Assembly (NCBI GenBank): GCA_964598535.1
Contig: CAZRCI010000019.1
Location: 1 to 64,000 of the forward strand
Direction of reading: 5' to 3'
Length of the DNA stretch: 64,000 nt
Origin: JALHMI01 sp964598535
Lineage (GTDB): Bacteria > Planctomycetota > Planctomycetia > Pirellulales > PALSA-1355
Positions 35,701-44,136 of the stretch are shown here, piece by piece (within the stretch, counting starts at the first letter, position 1; every line of letters starts with the position of its first letter). The notes under the pieces are model-generated. The model was not told the origin of the DNA. It searched no databases and worked only from the letters and a program-made list of their open reading frames with translations. The position numbers were made by a program, and so were the translations under genes.

Positions 35701-35999
35701 AAATAAACGCTCAAGGTCCAGGTGGGGCTTGAGCACCCATCATAGTGATCGATTAGTATTTGGGGTACGCGTTCTACGAATCGTCCGAATAAATTAACGG
35801 TCCGGGGACTTACGCCGGCGAACGTCCTTGTGCTACCTTTCGTGGCGAATTCGTGGCTGCTGCCAGAAGGCGATCGCATTTTTCGGGGGTGTCACACGCC
35901 AACGAGACGAGTCTCCCAGCCTGATGGCGTACCGCGATGCAAAGGCACACCTCGTAGCTTGTCAGCAGAACAAAGGTCGTTTCAAGGATTGTTTCACGC

Positions 36000-37319
36000 G
36001 TGAGCCCGACTGATCGCCGTCATCTTATTAAGTGGCAAGTAGTTACCGTTGCTCTAATGGTCTTGGGCTACTCCGGGTGCTACTTATGTCGGTCGAACTT
36101 TTCCGTGCTCTTGGGGGCGATTGCCGAGGAGCTTACTGCCGCGGGAACCCCGGTCGAGGTGGCCCGGATTCGCATGGGGCAGATCGCCACATTGGGCGTC
36201 CTGGCCTACACCCTAGGTAAGTTCGTAACGGGAAGCATTGCCGATTTCCTGGGGGGCCGAAGAAATGTGCTTTTTGGCATGCTGGGCAGCGTGCTTTTTA
36301 CGATGTTGTTTGCCATCGGCGGCGGGGTGCCCGTCTTCTCGCTAGCCTGGTTCGGCAATCGGGCCGTGCAATCGCTTTGCTGGACCGGCATGGTCAAGGT
36401 TACCGGCCGCTGGTTCAGCTACAGCGCGTATGGCACGGCGATGGGTGTGATCAGCCTCAGCTACCTGTTTGGCGACGCGGCCGCGCGCGGTTTCATGGCG
36501 CTGCTTATTGGATGGGGCCTGGGGTGGCGCGAAGTGTACTTTACCTGTGCGGCGGTGCTGCTGGGGCTCACGGCGCTCTGCTGGCTATGGTTGCGCGAAA
36601 GTCCACGCGACGTGGGGCACGAGGAGCCGGATGCCAATCCGTTGAACGTCTATGGGACGATCGCGCCAGGCGACGACGCGCCTGCCAACCTGCGGCAACT
36701 ACTCGGGCCGCTGTTGACGAGCCCCGCTTTTTTGACCGTCTGTGCGTTGTCGCTCGGGCTGACCTTGTTGCGCGAGACCTTCAACTTGTGGACGCCAACC
36801 TACTTTACCGACGTGATCGGCTCTTCGAAGTCGCAGGCCGCGGCGCAAAGCGCGTTGTTTCCGCTGCTGGGCGGCGCGTCGGTGCTCGTGGCCGGCTGGC
36901 TGGGAGACCGGCTAGGGCCCACCGGACGCGCGATTGTGATTCTGACGGGGTGCTCGCTGGCCGGTGTCGTGATGTGGATTCTCGGCAGTTTCGACTTCTC
37001 CGGAAGCGCCGTTGCGGCAGTGACTCTGATCGCGCTGGTGAGCTTTCTGATGTTGGGGCCATACTCGTATCTTGCCGGGGCGATTTCGCTTGACCTGGGC
37101 GGCAAACGCGGCGCGGCCACGGCTTGTGGAATTATCGATGGCGTGGGCTATCTTGGCGGCATGCTAGCCGGTGACACCGTGGCCCGGCTCACGGTGAACT
37201 ACGGCTGGTCGGGCGTGTTTCGGGCCCTTGCGCTCGTGGCCTTTGCGACGAGCGTGGCCGCCCTGGTTTTTTACGCGCTCGAACGAAGGAAACTCCCCGC
37301 GGCGAGGAGACACCCATGA
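36000..37319 (+). CDS. OPA-family (GlpT-like) organophosphate/phosphonate transporter
   Basis: This 439-residue, 12-span MFS protein is of the organophosphate:phosphate antiporter group. The family motif GYSGCYLCRSNFSVLLGAIA lies in the first span. YTLGKFVTGSIADFLGGRRN follows span two, and NRAVQSLCWTGMVKVTGRWF span four. Related carriers import glycerol-3-phosphate, hexose phosphates or phosphonates. Here the next gene (four-base overlap) encodes a phosphonate-type HD oxygenase, so 2-aminoethylphosphonate or a similar compound is the likely substrate. The start is GTG 36000, where homology begins. Confidence 0.88.
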   Translation: MSPTDRRHLIKWQVVTVALMVLGYSGCYLCRSNFSVLLGAIAEELTAAGTPVEVARIRMGQIATLGVLAYTLGKFVTGSIADFLGGRRNVLFGMLGSVLFTMLFAIGGGVPVFSLAWFGNRAVQSLCWTGMVKVTGRWFSYSAYGTAMGVISLSYLFGDAAARGFMALLIGWGLGWREVYFTCAAVLLGLTALCWLWLRESPRDVGHEEPDANPLNVYGTIAPGDDAPANLRQLLGPLLTSPAFLTVCALSLGLTLLRETFNLWTPTYFTDVIGSSKSQAAAQSALFPLLGGASVLVAGWLGDRLGPTGRAIVILTGCSLAGVVMWILGSFDFSGSAVAAVTLIALVSFLMLGPYSYLAGAISLDLGGKRGAATACGIIDGVGYLGGMLAGDTVARLTVNYGWSGVFRALALVAFATSVAALVFYALERRKLPAARRHP

Positions 37320-37864
37320 CGATCGTTGACGATGTGCTGGAGCTGTTCGCCACCAAGGGGCACGACGCCTACGTAGGCGAGCCCGTCTCGCAGTTGGAGC
37401 ATGCCCTCCAATCCGCTTATCACGCGGAGCGCGAAGGCGCTAGCGACGAATTGATCGTGGCCGCTTTGCTGCACGACATCGGCCATCTGATCCATAAATT
37501 GCCCGAGGATGTGGCCGATCATGGAATCAACACGCGGCACGAGCATCTGGGCTGCGCCTGGCTAAAACGCTATTGCGGTCCCGAGGTTACCGAGCCGATC
37601 CGGCTGCATGTACCGGCCAAGCGCTATTTGTGTGCGACCGATGCCGAGTATCAGGCTCAGCTTTCGCCGGCGTCGCTTCAGAGTTTGGGGCTTCAAGGGG
37701 GCCCGTTCACCACCGCCGAAGTTGCCGAATTCGAACGTCATCCGCACTTTCGCGCGGCCATCGCCTTGCGGCGCTGGGACGACCTGGCGAAGATTGCCGG
37801 GCTTGCCGTGCCCGCGCTCGAACACTACCGCCCGCGGCTGGAACGCGTGCTGCGCGAGGCGTGA
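37316..37864 (+). CDS. PhnZ-like HD-domain mixed-valence diiron oxygenase, phosphonate-associated
   Basis: This 182-residue HD protein matches the phosphonate-operon HDIG family. Read against PhnZ as I remember it (Tyr24, Glu27, His34, His58-Asp59, His80), the same spacing occurs as Tyr19, Glu22, His29, His53-Asp54 and His75, with a further His98. The motifs are YVGEPVSQLEHALQSA and AALLHDIGHLIHK. PhnZ cleaves the C-P bond of 1-hydroxy-2-aminoethylphosphonate with O2 to glycine and phosphate. The PhnY hydroxylase that makes that substrate is not in the window. Its ATG overlaps the transporter stop by four bases. It ends four bases from the convergent phosphatase gene. Confidence 0.88.
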   Translation: MTIVDDVLELFATKGHDAYVGEPVSQLEHALQSAYHAEREGASDELIVAALLHDIGHLIHKLPEDVADHGINTRHEHLGCAWLKRYCGPEVTEPIRLHVPAKRYLCATDAEYQAQLSPASLQSLGLQGGPFTTAEVAEFERHPHFRAAIALRRWDDLAKIAGLAVPALEHYRPRLERVLREA

Positions 37865-37868
37865 GCGC

Positions 37869-38555
37869 TCAGGCAATTCCCAAGAGTGCCGGCAGTTCGG
37901 CCACGGTGCCAATCAAGTGCGTGTGGGGATGCGGTTTAAGCTGGGCCTCGGTGTGCGAGCCGCCAGTGACGCCAATCACCATGCCACAGCCGGCGGCGAC
38001 TCCTTCTTCCAGGTCCGAGGGCGTATCGCCCACCTTGGCCACGCGCCGGGCGTCGGAGACGCCGAGCGCTTGCATCGCCTTTTGGATCATGTCGGGGTGG
38101 GGTCTGCCCCGCGGAACCTCGTCGCTGGTAACGGTCGCGTTCAGCAAGGAATCATCCAGCCAGCCGAGACGCCTGAGCAATACATCGGCGATGTTGCGAC
38201 TAAAGCCCGTATCGAGGGCGGTCTTGATCCCCGCGGCACGCAAGCGCCGAAACGTGTTGGCGGCACCGGGGATTTCGTGCACCGAGGCGTCAGTCTCATA
38301 AAAGGCGATCATGCGCCGCACGAAATCCGCGTGAATCGCGTCGAGTCCAGGCAGCAGATCTGTGCGATGAGAAATTTCCAGCAGGTGCTCGATGGCGGCC
38401 GGTTTGGGAATTCCCATCACTTCGTTGACCGACTCGCGAGTGACCCAGACGTCCACGGCTTCCAAAGCCGCGCGCACGGCATGGTTCACGCCATCGTCAT
38501 CGTGGATCGTCGTGCCGGCCATGTCGAATACGACTAACTCAATCTCAATTGCCAT
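37869..38555 (-). CDS. Phosphonatase-like HAD hydrolase (PhnX-like)
   Basis: This 228-residue HAD protein starts ELVVFDMAGTTIHDDDGV. The nucleophile is Asp11. The residue two positions on is Ala13 rather than the Asp of ordinary HAD phosphatases, as in phosphonoacetaldehyde hydrolase. NEVMGIPKPAAIEHLL places Lys51 where PhnX has its Schiff-base lysine. LDTGFSRNIADVLLRRLGW, GRPHPDMIQKAM and KVGDTPSDLEEG complete the fold. The expected reaction is phosphonoacetaldehyde to acetaldehyde plus phosphate. It is translated 14 bases after the FAD oxidoreductase gene, with GGAG thirteen bases before its ATG. Confidence 0.88.
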   Translation of the reverse strand: MAIEIELVVFDMAGTTIHDDDGVNHAVRAALEAVDVWVTRESVNEVMGIPKPAAIEHLLEISHRTDLLPGLDAIHADFVRRMIAFYETDASVHEIPGAANTFRRLRAAGIKTALDTGFSRNIADVLLRRLGWLDDSLLNATVTSDEVPRGRPHPDMIQKAMQALGVSDARRVAKVGDTPSDLEEGVAAGCGMVIGVTGGSHTEAQLKPHPHTHLIGTVAELPALLGIA

Positions 38556-38569
38556 CGTGAATTGCTCCG

Positions 38570-39697
38570 TTATTGAGTTCCCTGGCCTACCACCTGCTCG
38601 GCCAGGCCGAACGACAGGGTCATGCCCGCGCCGCCCACGGCCGTGACGCAGGTGGCTCCCGGCGCGGGTTGCTTGACCAGGTAGCTTTCGTGCGGATGCT
38701 TGGCGTAGGTGCCGTGCCAGCGGGCGGCGATCTGGAGGTCGGGCACGTCGAGAAAGGTGTGCAAATATTCGAGAATCAGTTGGTCGATTCGCGGCTTATC
38801 GAACGGTTGAATCGCGTCGTCGTATTCGTGGGAATCGCCCAGCACGAGCTCTCCCAGGCCATTTTGAGAAGCCATGACGTGAATGCCAAACTGGTCGTAC
38901 TCGGGAGAGTCTCGCGCCACGCGTTCTTTGACGTCCGCCAGTGCCGGGCAATCCTGGAAATTCTTATAGTGCCGGAGCGTGAGCCCTCCGGCGAGCATGG
39001 GGCCCAGCTTCAGGCGGCCGGCATAGCTTTGCGAACGCATCATCTGCAACTTGCAGCGCAAGAGGCCCGCGTCGGCATAAACCTCGGGGAACAACGATTG
39101 GAAATCGTCACCACTGCAGACGATGAGTCGCGATGCCGTGTAGGTTTGGCCGCCGGCGACCAACGTTGGCTGCTCGTAAGCGGAAACCGCGACGCCGAAC
39201 TGGAAGCGAACGCCATATTCAGCCGAGAGCCATGCCGGCAATTCGGCGATGACCTGCCGCGGATCGACGCACGTTTCGGTGCGGCTCCACAGGGCGGCCT
39301 TCAGCCCGGCGGACCTGATAGCCGGCGAACGTTCGGCAACCTGCGCCGCCGAAAGAATTTGAACCTCGGCGTCGCCGCGCTGGGCAAACTCCGCCAGAAC
39401 CTGGGCTTCGTCCTCGTGATAGGCCAGGTGCAGCGAACCGGTGCGCTCGTGCCAGAGTCCGGCTTTGGGCAGCAATTCGAGCCACAGCTCGCGGCTGCGC
39501 AGCGCCATCTCGCGCATGGGGCCGGCCGGCTGACCGATTGGCCAAAGCATGCCGAAGTTGCGGATCGAGGCTCCGCACGCGCGCGTGCTACGTTCGAACA
39601 CGATGACGCGTTGGCCGTGCCGAGCCAGATGGTAGGCATGCGCCAGACCAAGCACCCCGGCACCGACGACGGCGGCATCGAACGCTGGTTGCATCAT
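38570..39697 (-). CDS. FAD-dependent oxidoreductase, phosphonate-associated (HpnW type)
   Basis: This protein is 375 residues from MMQPAFDAAVV (an upstream GTG at 39709 would add four). It has a DAO-fold flavoprotein N-terminus, VVGAGVLGLAHAYHLARHG, then ERSTRACGASIRNFGMLWPI. A substrate-domain segment HGTYAKHPHESYLVKQPAPG follows, and the closing FAD loop is TAVGGAGMTLSFGLAEQVV. It corresponds to TIGR03364-like proteins found in phosphonate operons, thought to deaminate 2-aminoethylphosphonate or its N-methyl form oxidatively. It is the first gene of the minus-strand pair, so it would feed phosphonoacetaldehyde to the adjacent hydrolase. Confidence 0.86.
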   Translation of the reverse strand: MMQPAFDAAVVGAGVLGLAHAYHLARHGQRVIVFERSTRACGASIRNFGMLWPIGQPAGPMREMALRSRELWLELLPKAGLWHERTGSLHLAYHEDEAQVLAEFAQRGDAEVQILSAAQVAERSPAIRSAGLKAALWSRTETCVDPRQVIAELPAWLSAEYGVRFQFGVAVSAYEQPTLVAGGQTYTASRLIVCSGDDFQSLFPEVYADAGLLRCKLQMMRSQSYAGRLKLGPMLAGGLTLRHYKNFQDCPALADVKERVARDSPEYDQFGIHVMASQNGLGELVLGDSHEYDDAIQPFDKPRIDQLILEYLHTFLDVPDLQIAARWHGTYAKHPHESYLVKQPAPGATCVTAVGGAGMTLSFGLAEQVVGQGTQ

Positions 39698-39807
39698 TGC
39701 GAAAAGCACCGGCGGGTAGTGGCAATAGCGAAAGCAGCGACTCCACAGTTTTAGCTGGAATCGTCGGCTGTCGCTAGGACGTGGAAGGAGCCGCCTATCA
39801 CCGCGGC

Positions 39808-40410
39808 TTACGGATTGTCGGTGCTGTCCTCTTCCCCTTCGACGGTGATTGGCGCCTCCCAGAGGTAAACCGTGTGCTCCCGAATCGGGCCGGGCACGGT
39901 CACGACCTTCGTGGGTTTCACACCGGCCATGGCAAAATCGTGCGAGACGATCTTGCTCCCAGGCTTGAGCTTTTGAAGCTGCGGGATCAGCTTTTCATTC
40001 AAGGATGGCAGCAGATACAGCGTGACGACGCTGGCGTCGCTCAGGTCGAGCGTGAAGATGTCTTCTTGAAAGACTTGCGCACGGTCGCCGACGTTGTGCT
40101 TATTGATGTTGGCCTGCGTGTCGCGAATTCGATTGGGATCGATGTCGTATCCGATGGCCTTCGCGCCGCGTTTGGCGGCCGAGACCACGATGATGCCGTC
40201 ACCGCAACCCAGGTCGTAGACGAGATCCTCCGAGTCGACTTCAGCCAACTCGAGCATCTGATCGACGACGGATTGCGGCGTGGGCAGGAATATGACGTCC
40301 GGCTCTCTGGTTTCCTGTTCGGCGACGATTGGATCCTGCGAGCAGGACGATGTCGACATGAGGAGACAGACCAACACGGCCAGCGGCACGATGCGAGACA
40401 ACACATTCAT
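39808..40410 (-). CDS. SAM-dependent methyltransferase with lipoprotein signal
   Basis: This 200-residue protein has an N-terminal signal RIVPLAVLVCLLMSTSSC resembling a lipoprotein export signal (Cys23). A class I methyltransferase follows: VYDLGCGDGIIVVSAAKRGA (motif I, about 64), AIGYDIDPNRI (acidic loop) and TLYLLPSLNEKLIPQL. Presence of an export signal on a SAM enzyme is odd, since SAM is cytoplasmic; planctomycetes do encode such proteins. The ATG follows GGAGAGACTCGTC. The substrate is unknown. Confidence 0.85.
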   Translation of the reverse strand: MNVLSRIVPLAVLVCLLMSTSSCSQDPIVAEQETREPDVIFLPTPQSVVDQMLELAEVDSEDLVYDLGCGDGIIVVSAAKRGAKAIGYDIDPNRIRDTQANINKHNVGDRAQVFQEDIFTLDLSDASVVTLYLLPSLNEKLIPQLQKLKPGSKIVSHDFAMAGVKPTKVVTVPGPIREHTVYLWEAPITVEGEEDSTDNP

Positions 40411-40504
40411 GACGAGTCTCTCCTAAAAGTGGTTGTTGGTATTACTTACAGAGCGTGTGGGTTTGGAAGGTGCAAACGGCTTGGGAGATGCCGGTGGGTG
40501 AGGC

Positions 40505-41947
40505 TTATCGATCTGGCTCGCCCGCCGGACGCGCGGCGACCTGCGAAGCGAGATAAACCGGAATGCCCCCCAGCAACAACGCCAGGCCGACCCAGCCCAG
40601 ACTGCCGGCATACTCGATTCCACCGTACAGCATATAGGCGCACGTGAGCGAAAACAAAATCGGGGACGCCGGATAAAGCGGAGCCCGAAACGGACGCTCG
40701 ACATTCGGTTCTTGCATCCGGAGAATGAACAGTGACAGGCTGGTCAACAAGAAGAATAGCCAGAACACGGGGGCGGTGCAGCGCAGCAGCGTGTCGAATC
40801 CGCCCTTGCCCGCCCAGCTCACTTCTTCGATGCCCACGGTGGTGAACGTCCGGTTCAGGGCATGTTGTCCGGCCTCGGTACCGACGACCAGGATCATGGC
40901 CACGGTAATCGCGGCTTGCGCGGCGATTGCCCACACCGGCGAGCCGAACCGCGGATTTTGCTGGGCGAGCCGCGCAAACAAACGATGATCGGCGCCTACC
41001 GCGGCATAAACGCGCGAACCGGCAAAGATCAGTCCATTGACGGCTCCCAGAGCGGAAATGCTGACGAGCAGCGCCACGCCTGCCGCGGCAGAGTCGCCGT
41101 AGTTGGCTCCGAGCGCGGCGCGCATGGTGTCCGTGGCAACAGCCTGCGATTCGCGAACCGCAGGCCATCCCAAAGCGCGCAGATACGCGGCGTTGATCAG
41201 CAGATATACCAGCGTGATGATCAGAATGCCCAGAGTCAGCGCTCGGACGATCATCCGCCGGTCGCGCATTTCGGCCACGAAGAATGCCGCGTCGTTCCAG
41301 CCACCATACGTCAGGAACACCAGGACGAGCGCCGAGGCGAATGCCGCGAGTCCGAATCCGTTGCTCGGTTCGGCGGCAATCGTGGCGGCTTCGGCGCCCG
41401 CTGGGCGGGCGATGACAAGTCCCGCCAGGATCACCGCGGCCAGGCCAAGGAGCTTCGCCGAGGACAACGCGTTCTGGACATGCTTGCCGAACGCGATCCC
41501 CCAGAGATTGGTCGCGCTGAGCGCGATCACCGCGCCGAGCGCCAGGATCACTGGCGTGTGCGAGCCAAGGTCGACGAGCGTCGAGGCATAATTGGCGAAC
41601 ACATAAGCCATCATGCCGATCGATCCGGTAAGGATCACCGAGATCTGAGCCCAGCCGAAGAGAAAGCCTAGCCACGAGCCGAATGCCCGTGAGAGATACA
41701 CATAGTCGCCGCCCGAACGCGGGTAGGCGCTGGCGAGTTCGGCGTACGTGAACGCTCCATTCAGGCAGAGCAGGCCGCCAATGGTCCAGGCGGCCATCGC
41801 CCAGGCTCCGCTGGAGACACTGCCGAAGATGAACGGCGGCGTTTCATAGATGCCGGCGCCGATCACGATTCCAATAATCACGCTGACCGTATCCCAGGTA
41901 GAGAGCGTGGCGGCGCGCGATTCGTTGGAAGCAACTGCGGTGGTCAT
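40505..41947 (-). CDS. APC-family amino acid permease
   Basis: This 480-residue, 12-span APC-superfamily protein has first-span IIGIVIGAGIYETPPFIFGS. ELASAYPRSGGDYVYLSRAF is the hallmark loop, SWLGFLFGWAQ the third span, and TYGGWNDAAFFVAEMRDRRM the sixth-span unwound region. Closest in style are the LAT/serine-threonine exchanger-type carriers; the substrate cannot be assigned. It lies 128 bases downstream of purU on the same strand. Confidence 0.87.
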   Translation of the reverse strand: MTTAVASNESRAATLSTWDTVSVIIGIVIGAGIYETPPFIFGSVSSGAWAMAAWTIGGLLCLNGAFTYAELASAYPRSGGDYVYLSRAFGSWLGFLFGWAQISVILTGSIGMMAYVFANYASTLVDLGSHTPVILALGAVIALSATNLWGIAFGKHVQNALSSAKLLGLAAVILAGLVIARPAGAEAATIAAEPSNGFGLAAFASALVLVFLTYGGWNDAAFFVAEMRDRRMIVRALTLGILIITLVYLLINAAYLRALGWPAVRESQAVATDTMRAALGANYGDSAAAGVALLVSISALGAVNGLIFAGSRVYAAVGADHRLFARLAQQNPRFGSPVWAIAAQAAITVAMILVVGTEAGQHALNRTFTTVGIEEVSWAGKGGFDTLLRCTAPVFWLFFLLTSLSLFILRMQEPNVERPFRAPLYPASPILFSLTCAYMLYGGIEYAGSLGWVGLALLLGGIPVYLASQVAARPAGEPDR

Positions 41948-42075
41948 GGTGTTCCGATTCTCGCCAGCGGACGTGCCGAATAAGCAGCGGCACCAGTTTG
42001 GCGCAAGGATGCTTCGTCAGGCAATCGATTTTCGTCAAGGATCAAGCGTGCCCGCCCCGACTCCAGAATGGGGAT

Positions 42076-42936
42076 TTAGCCCGCCCCTGTGGCGATCACT
42101 CGGTGGAAGTGCAATTGCACTTCGCGGTCGACGACCCGGCGGACGCCCTCGACCAGGCAGTGGGGCTCGTTGTCTTCCTGGCCGCGGCGAATGATCTCCT
42201 CGAGCTTGGCGCCGTGCCCCACCGTGAAGGTCGATTGATAAATGATTTGATTTCCGGCGTCGAGCTCCGGAACGATAAAGTGGCAAGTTGCGCCGTAGGT
42301 CAGCATCCGGCTGGCGTAAGCTTCGTGATAGGGACGAATGCCCGGGAAGCTGGGGAGCAGTCCATGGTGCAGGTTGACGATGCGGCCGCCCGCGTATTTC
42401 CAGCAACTGGCGGCAGGCAGAATGCGCATATAACGGGCTAGAATCAGATAGTCGACGTTGTACTCATCGCAGATCTGCATCATCTGGTCGTCGTCGGCAG
42501 CACCGCTCTGGTCGCCGATTTGGCGCCAATCGACGTCAAACTGCTCGGCCAGCGAGCGGCAGTTGGGACGATTGCCGATCATGACCGCGGCTTCGGCCCG
42601 CAAGCGTCCGTCGCGAATCGCGCGCAAGAGCGCGAGCGCCGGCTCGGGGCGATACGTGGTGCAAATCGCCAGTCGCGGCCGCTCGCGGCGTTCGTCGGGC
42701 GACCAGACGCGAACGCTGAGCCCCTTTTGCCGGCCGATCTCCATCAGCTCTGGCCGCAATCCCGGCCAACTGGTTTCGGGCAAGTTGATCCGCAACAGCA
42801 TGGCGAACAGACTCAGCTCGTCATGGTCGTACATCTGGATCTCGGCGATATTGGCGTCGAGTCCAGTGACATGATGGACGATCGGGTCGGCGAGGCCACG
42901 ATTGTCGGGGCCGACAGCAGTGATGACGACTTGCAT
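42076..42936 (-). CDS. purU: Formyltetrahydrofolate deformylase
   Basis: This 286-residue enzyme hydrolyses 10-formyl-THF to formate and THF, supplying formate for purine synthesis and balancing the folate pool. An N-terminal ACT regulatory domain (about 1-80, VVITAVGPDNRGLADPIVHH) precedes the formyl-transferase domain. That domain carries YLILARYMRILPAASCWKYA, IVNLHHGLLPSFPGIRPY (catalytic histidine) and CHFIVPELDAGNQIIYQS (catalytic Asp). The length matches the family. A perfect palindrome lies about 137 bases upstream. Confidence 0.93.
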   Translation of the reverse strand: MQVVITAVGPDNRGLADPIVHHVTGLDANIAEIQMYDHDELSLFAMLLRINLPETSWPGLRPELMEIGRQKGLSVRVWSPDERRERPRLAICTTYRPEPALALLRAIRDGRLRAEAAVMIGNRPNCRSLAEQFDVDWRQIGDQSGAADDDQMMQICDEYNVDYLILARYMRILPAASCWKYAGGRIVNLHHGLLPSFPGIRPYHEAYASRMLTYGATCHFIVPELDAGNQIIYQSTFTVGHGAKLEEIIRRGQEDNEPHCLVEGVRRVVDREVQLHFHRVIATGAG

Positions 42937-43669
42937 GGGGCGGAGGAAATAAAAAATCTGCGGGAGACGGGAACCACATGGTTGCTGGCGGATCGGACGC
43001 GCGGCGAATACCCAAACATAGGCTATTGCGCGCTCCCGATTGTACTGGGCGAGGCGATTGTGGGACGCTGCTTGTGAAATCTTTCACAGGCAGACGCGAA
43101 CATACGACCGTCCGTCCGGTCGGATTTTAGCGGCACGAACGCATTTTGGCGATTGCGATGGAAGCGCGGGCGATCGGTCGAGACGCCGAATTGCGAGAAC
43201 GCGCGAAATGGTCCACGGCCCGTTGTTGGGGCTCTGGCCCCCCGCTATAACAGTTGGTGGATTGGGCTCGCATTTCAACGCCTTCACACATCTTCGGTAT
43301 CGCCCAATCCGCCACGCATGTCTTTGAAAACGCGGAACGTGGATCGCCAGCAGTAACTGTGCGGACCGTTGCTAATCCTGCGTTTAGTGAACAAGCAACG
43401 TTTGTCTGTGCATGAGCGTAAGCCTGTGCAACGGTGGTACGCCGATCGCGAGTGCCTGACGGCATAAATCGGGCCCAGGACGACCGGCCAAGGACGGAAA
43501 ATTTTCGGGTTTTCATGACCCAGGTTTTCTGTCGTTACGTACAGAAGCTTGTTACGTCGGAACAGAGATTTTCGCCTCGGGTGAGGGGCCTCATGCGGAA
43601 GCAGCCCTTCGCCAAACGAGGTCACGTCAGCCGATCGATTCCCATCTCCTATCGTAGAGGCTCATCGAC
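42937..43669. promoter_or_regulatory. Long intergenic region upstream of purU
   Basis: This is 733 bases with no credible coding frame. TGTGAAA-TC-TTTCACA (43073-43088) is a perfect operator-like palindrome. GTGGATTGGGC (43257-43267) pairs with GCCCAATCC(G)CCAC (43302-43315), leaving a 34-base loop. The rest is unremarkable; a decayed gene is possible. Confidence 0.45.
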
Positions 43670-43873
43670 ATGATACGCAAAGCACATCCCACGGACATGT
43701 CGGCCATGGATCCCACTCCCGAACAAATCCGCGAGCGAAGCTTCGAGATCCGCGCCAAATGGTCGCCTCGCGAGCGTGCCCGCCGGCTTGGCGTAAAACG
43801 CGCAAGCTGGATGCCGCCCATGATCTCGGAGGTTGAGATGCCGGGCGGATTCGGCGAGTACGATTCCAACTGA
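43670..43873 (+). CDS. Small conserved hypothetical protein
   Basis: This 67-residue, charged soluble protein has the core PTPEQIRERSFEIRAKWSPR followed by ERARRLGVKRASWMPP. It should form two basic helices and a Pro-rich tail (MISEVEMPGGFGEYDSN). I recall similar small proteins in planctomycetes without any function. GAGG lies nine bases before the ATG; an internal ATG ten codons in is a possible alternative. A terminator-like hairpin follows 143 bases downstream. Confidence 0.65.
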   Translation: MIRKAHPTDMSAMDPTPEQIRERSFEIRAKWSPRERARRLGVKRASWMPPMISEVEMPGGFGEYDSN

Positions 43874-44015
43874 CGAACCCCCTCTCGAACTCGCTGGGAA
43901 TCACCGCGCCGGTGGAAATTGCACGTTGCGTTTCCACTGGCGCTAAAGATCCTGCCTCGTGACACGCCCGTAGGGAAGCCCGCCTGGATCCATGCGGCGC
44001 GGGCGTCGACATAGA

Positions 44016-44067
44016 ACCAAGAGGCTGTCTTGTGCCATGAAGGGGCAAGGCGGCCTCTTGGTGTTTT
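44016..44067 (+). terminator. Probable Rho-independent terminator
   Basis: Arms ACCAAGAGGC (44016-44025) and GCCTCTTGGT (44053-44062) pair perfectly. An inner CTTG/CAAG-GCC/GGC stem fills the loop, and GTTTT follows. It lies 143 bases beyond the small gene ending at 43873. Confidence 0.65.
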
Positions 44068-44136
44068 GGGGCGGCGCGAGTTTCGGGAAAATTGCCGGAT
44101 GCTCACCGGGCACGGCGCAGGTAGATTTGCAAAGCT

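Noticed and set aside
35828..36013. 61-codon ORF upstream of the OPA transporter
   Set aside because: It overlaps the GTG start of the transporter, has no recognisable sequence and no ribosome-binding site.
43434..43673. 79-codon plus-strand ORF before the small gene at 43670
   Set aside because: No ribosome-binding site, no homology feel, and it ends overlapping the better-supported small gene.
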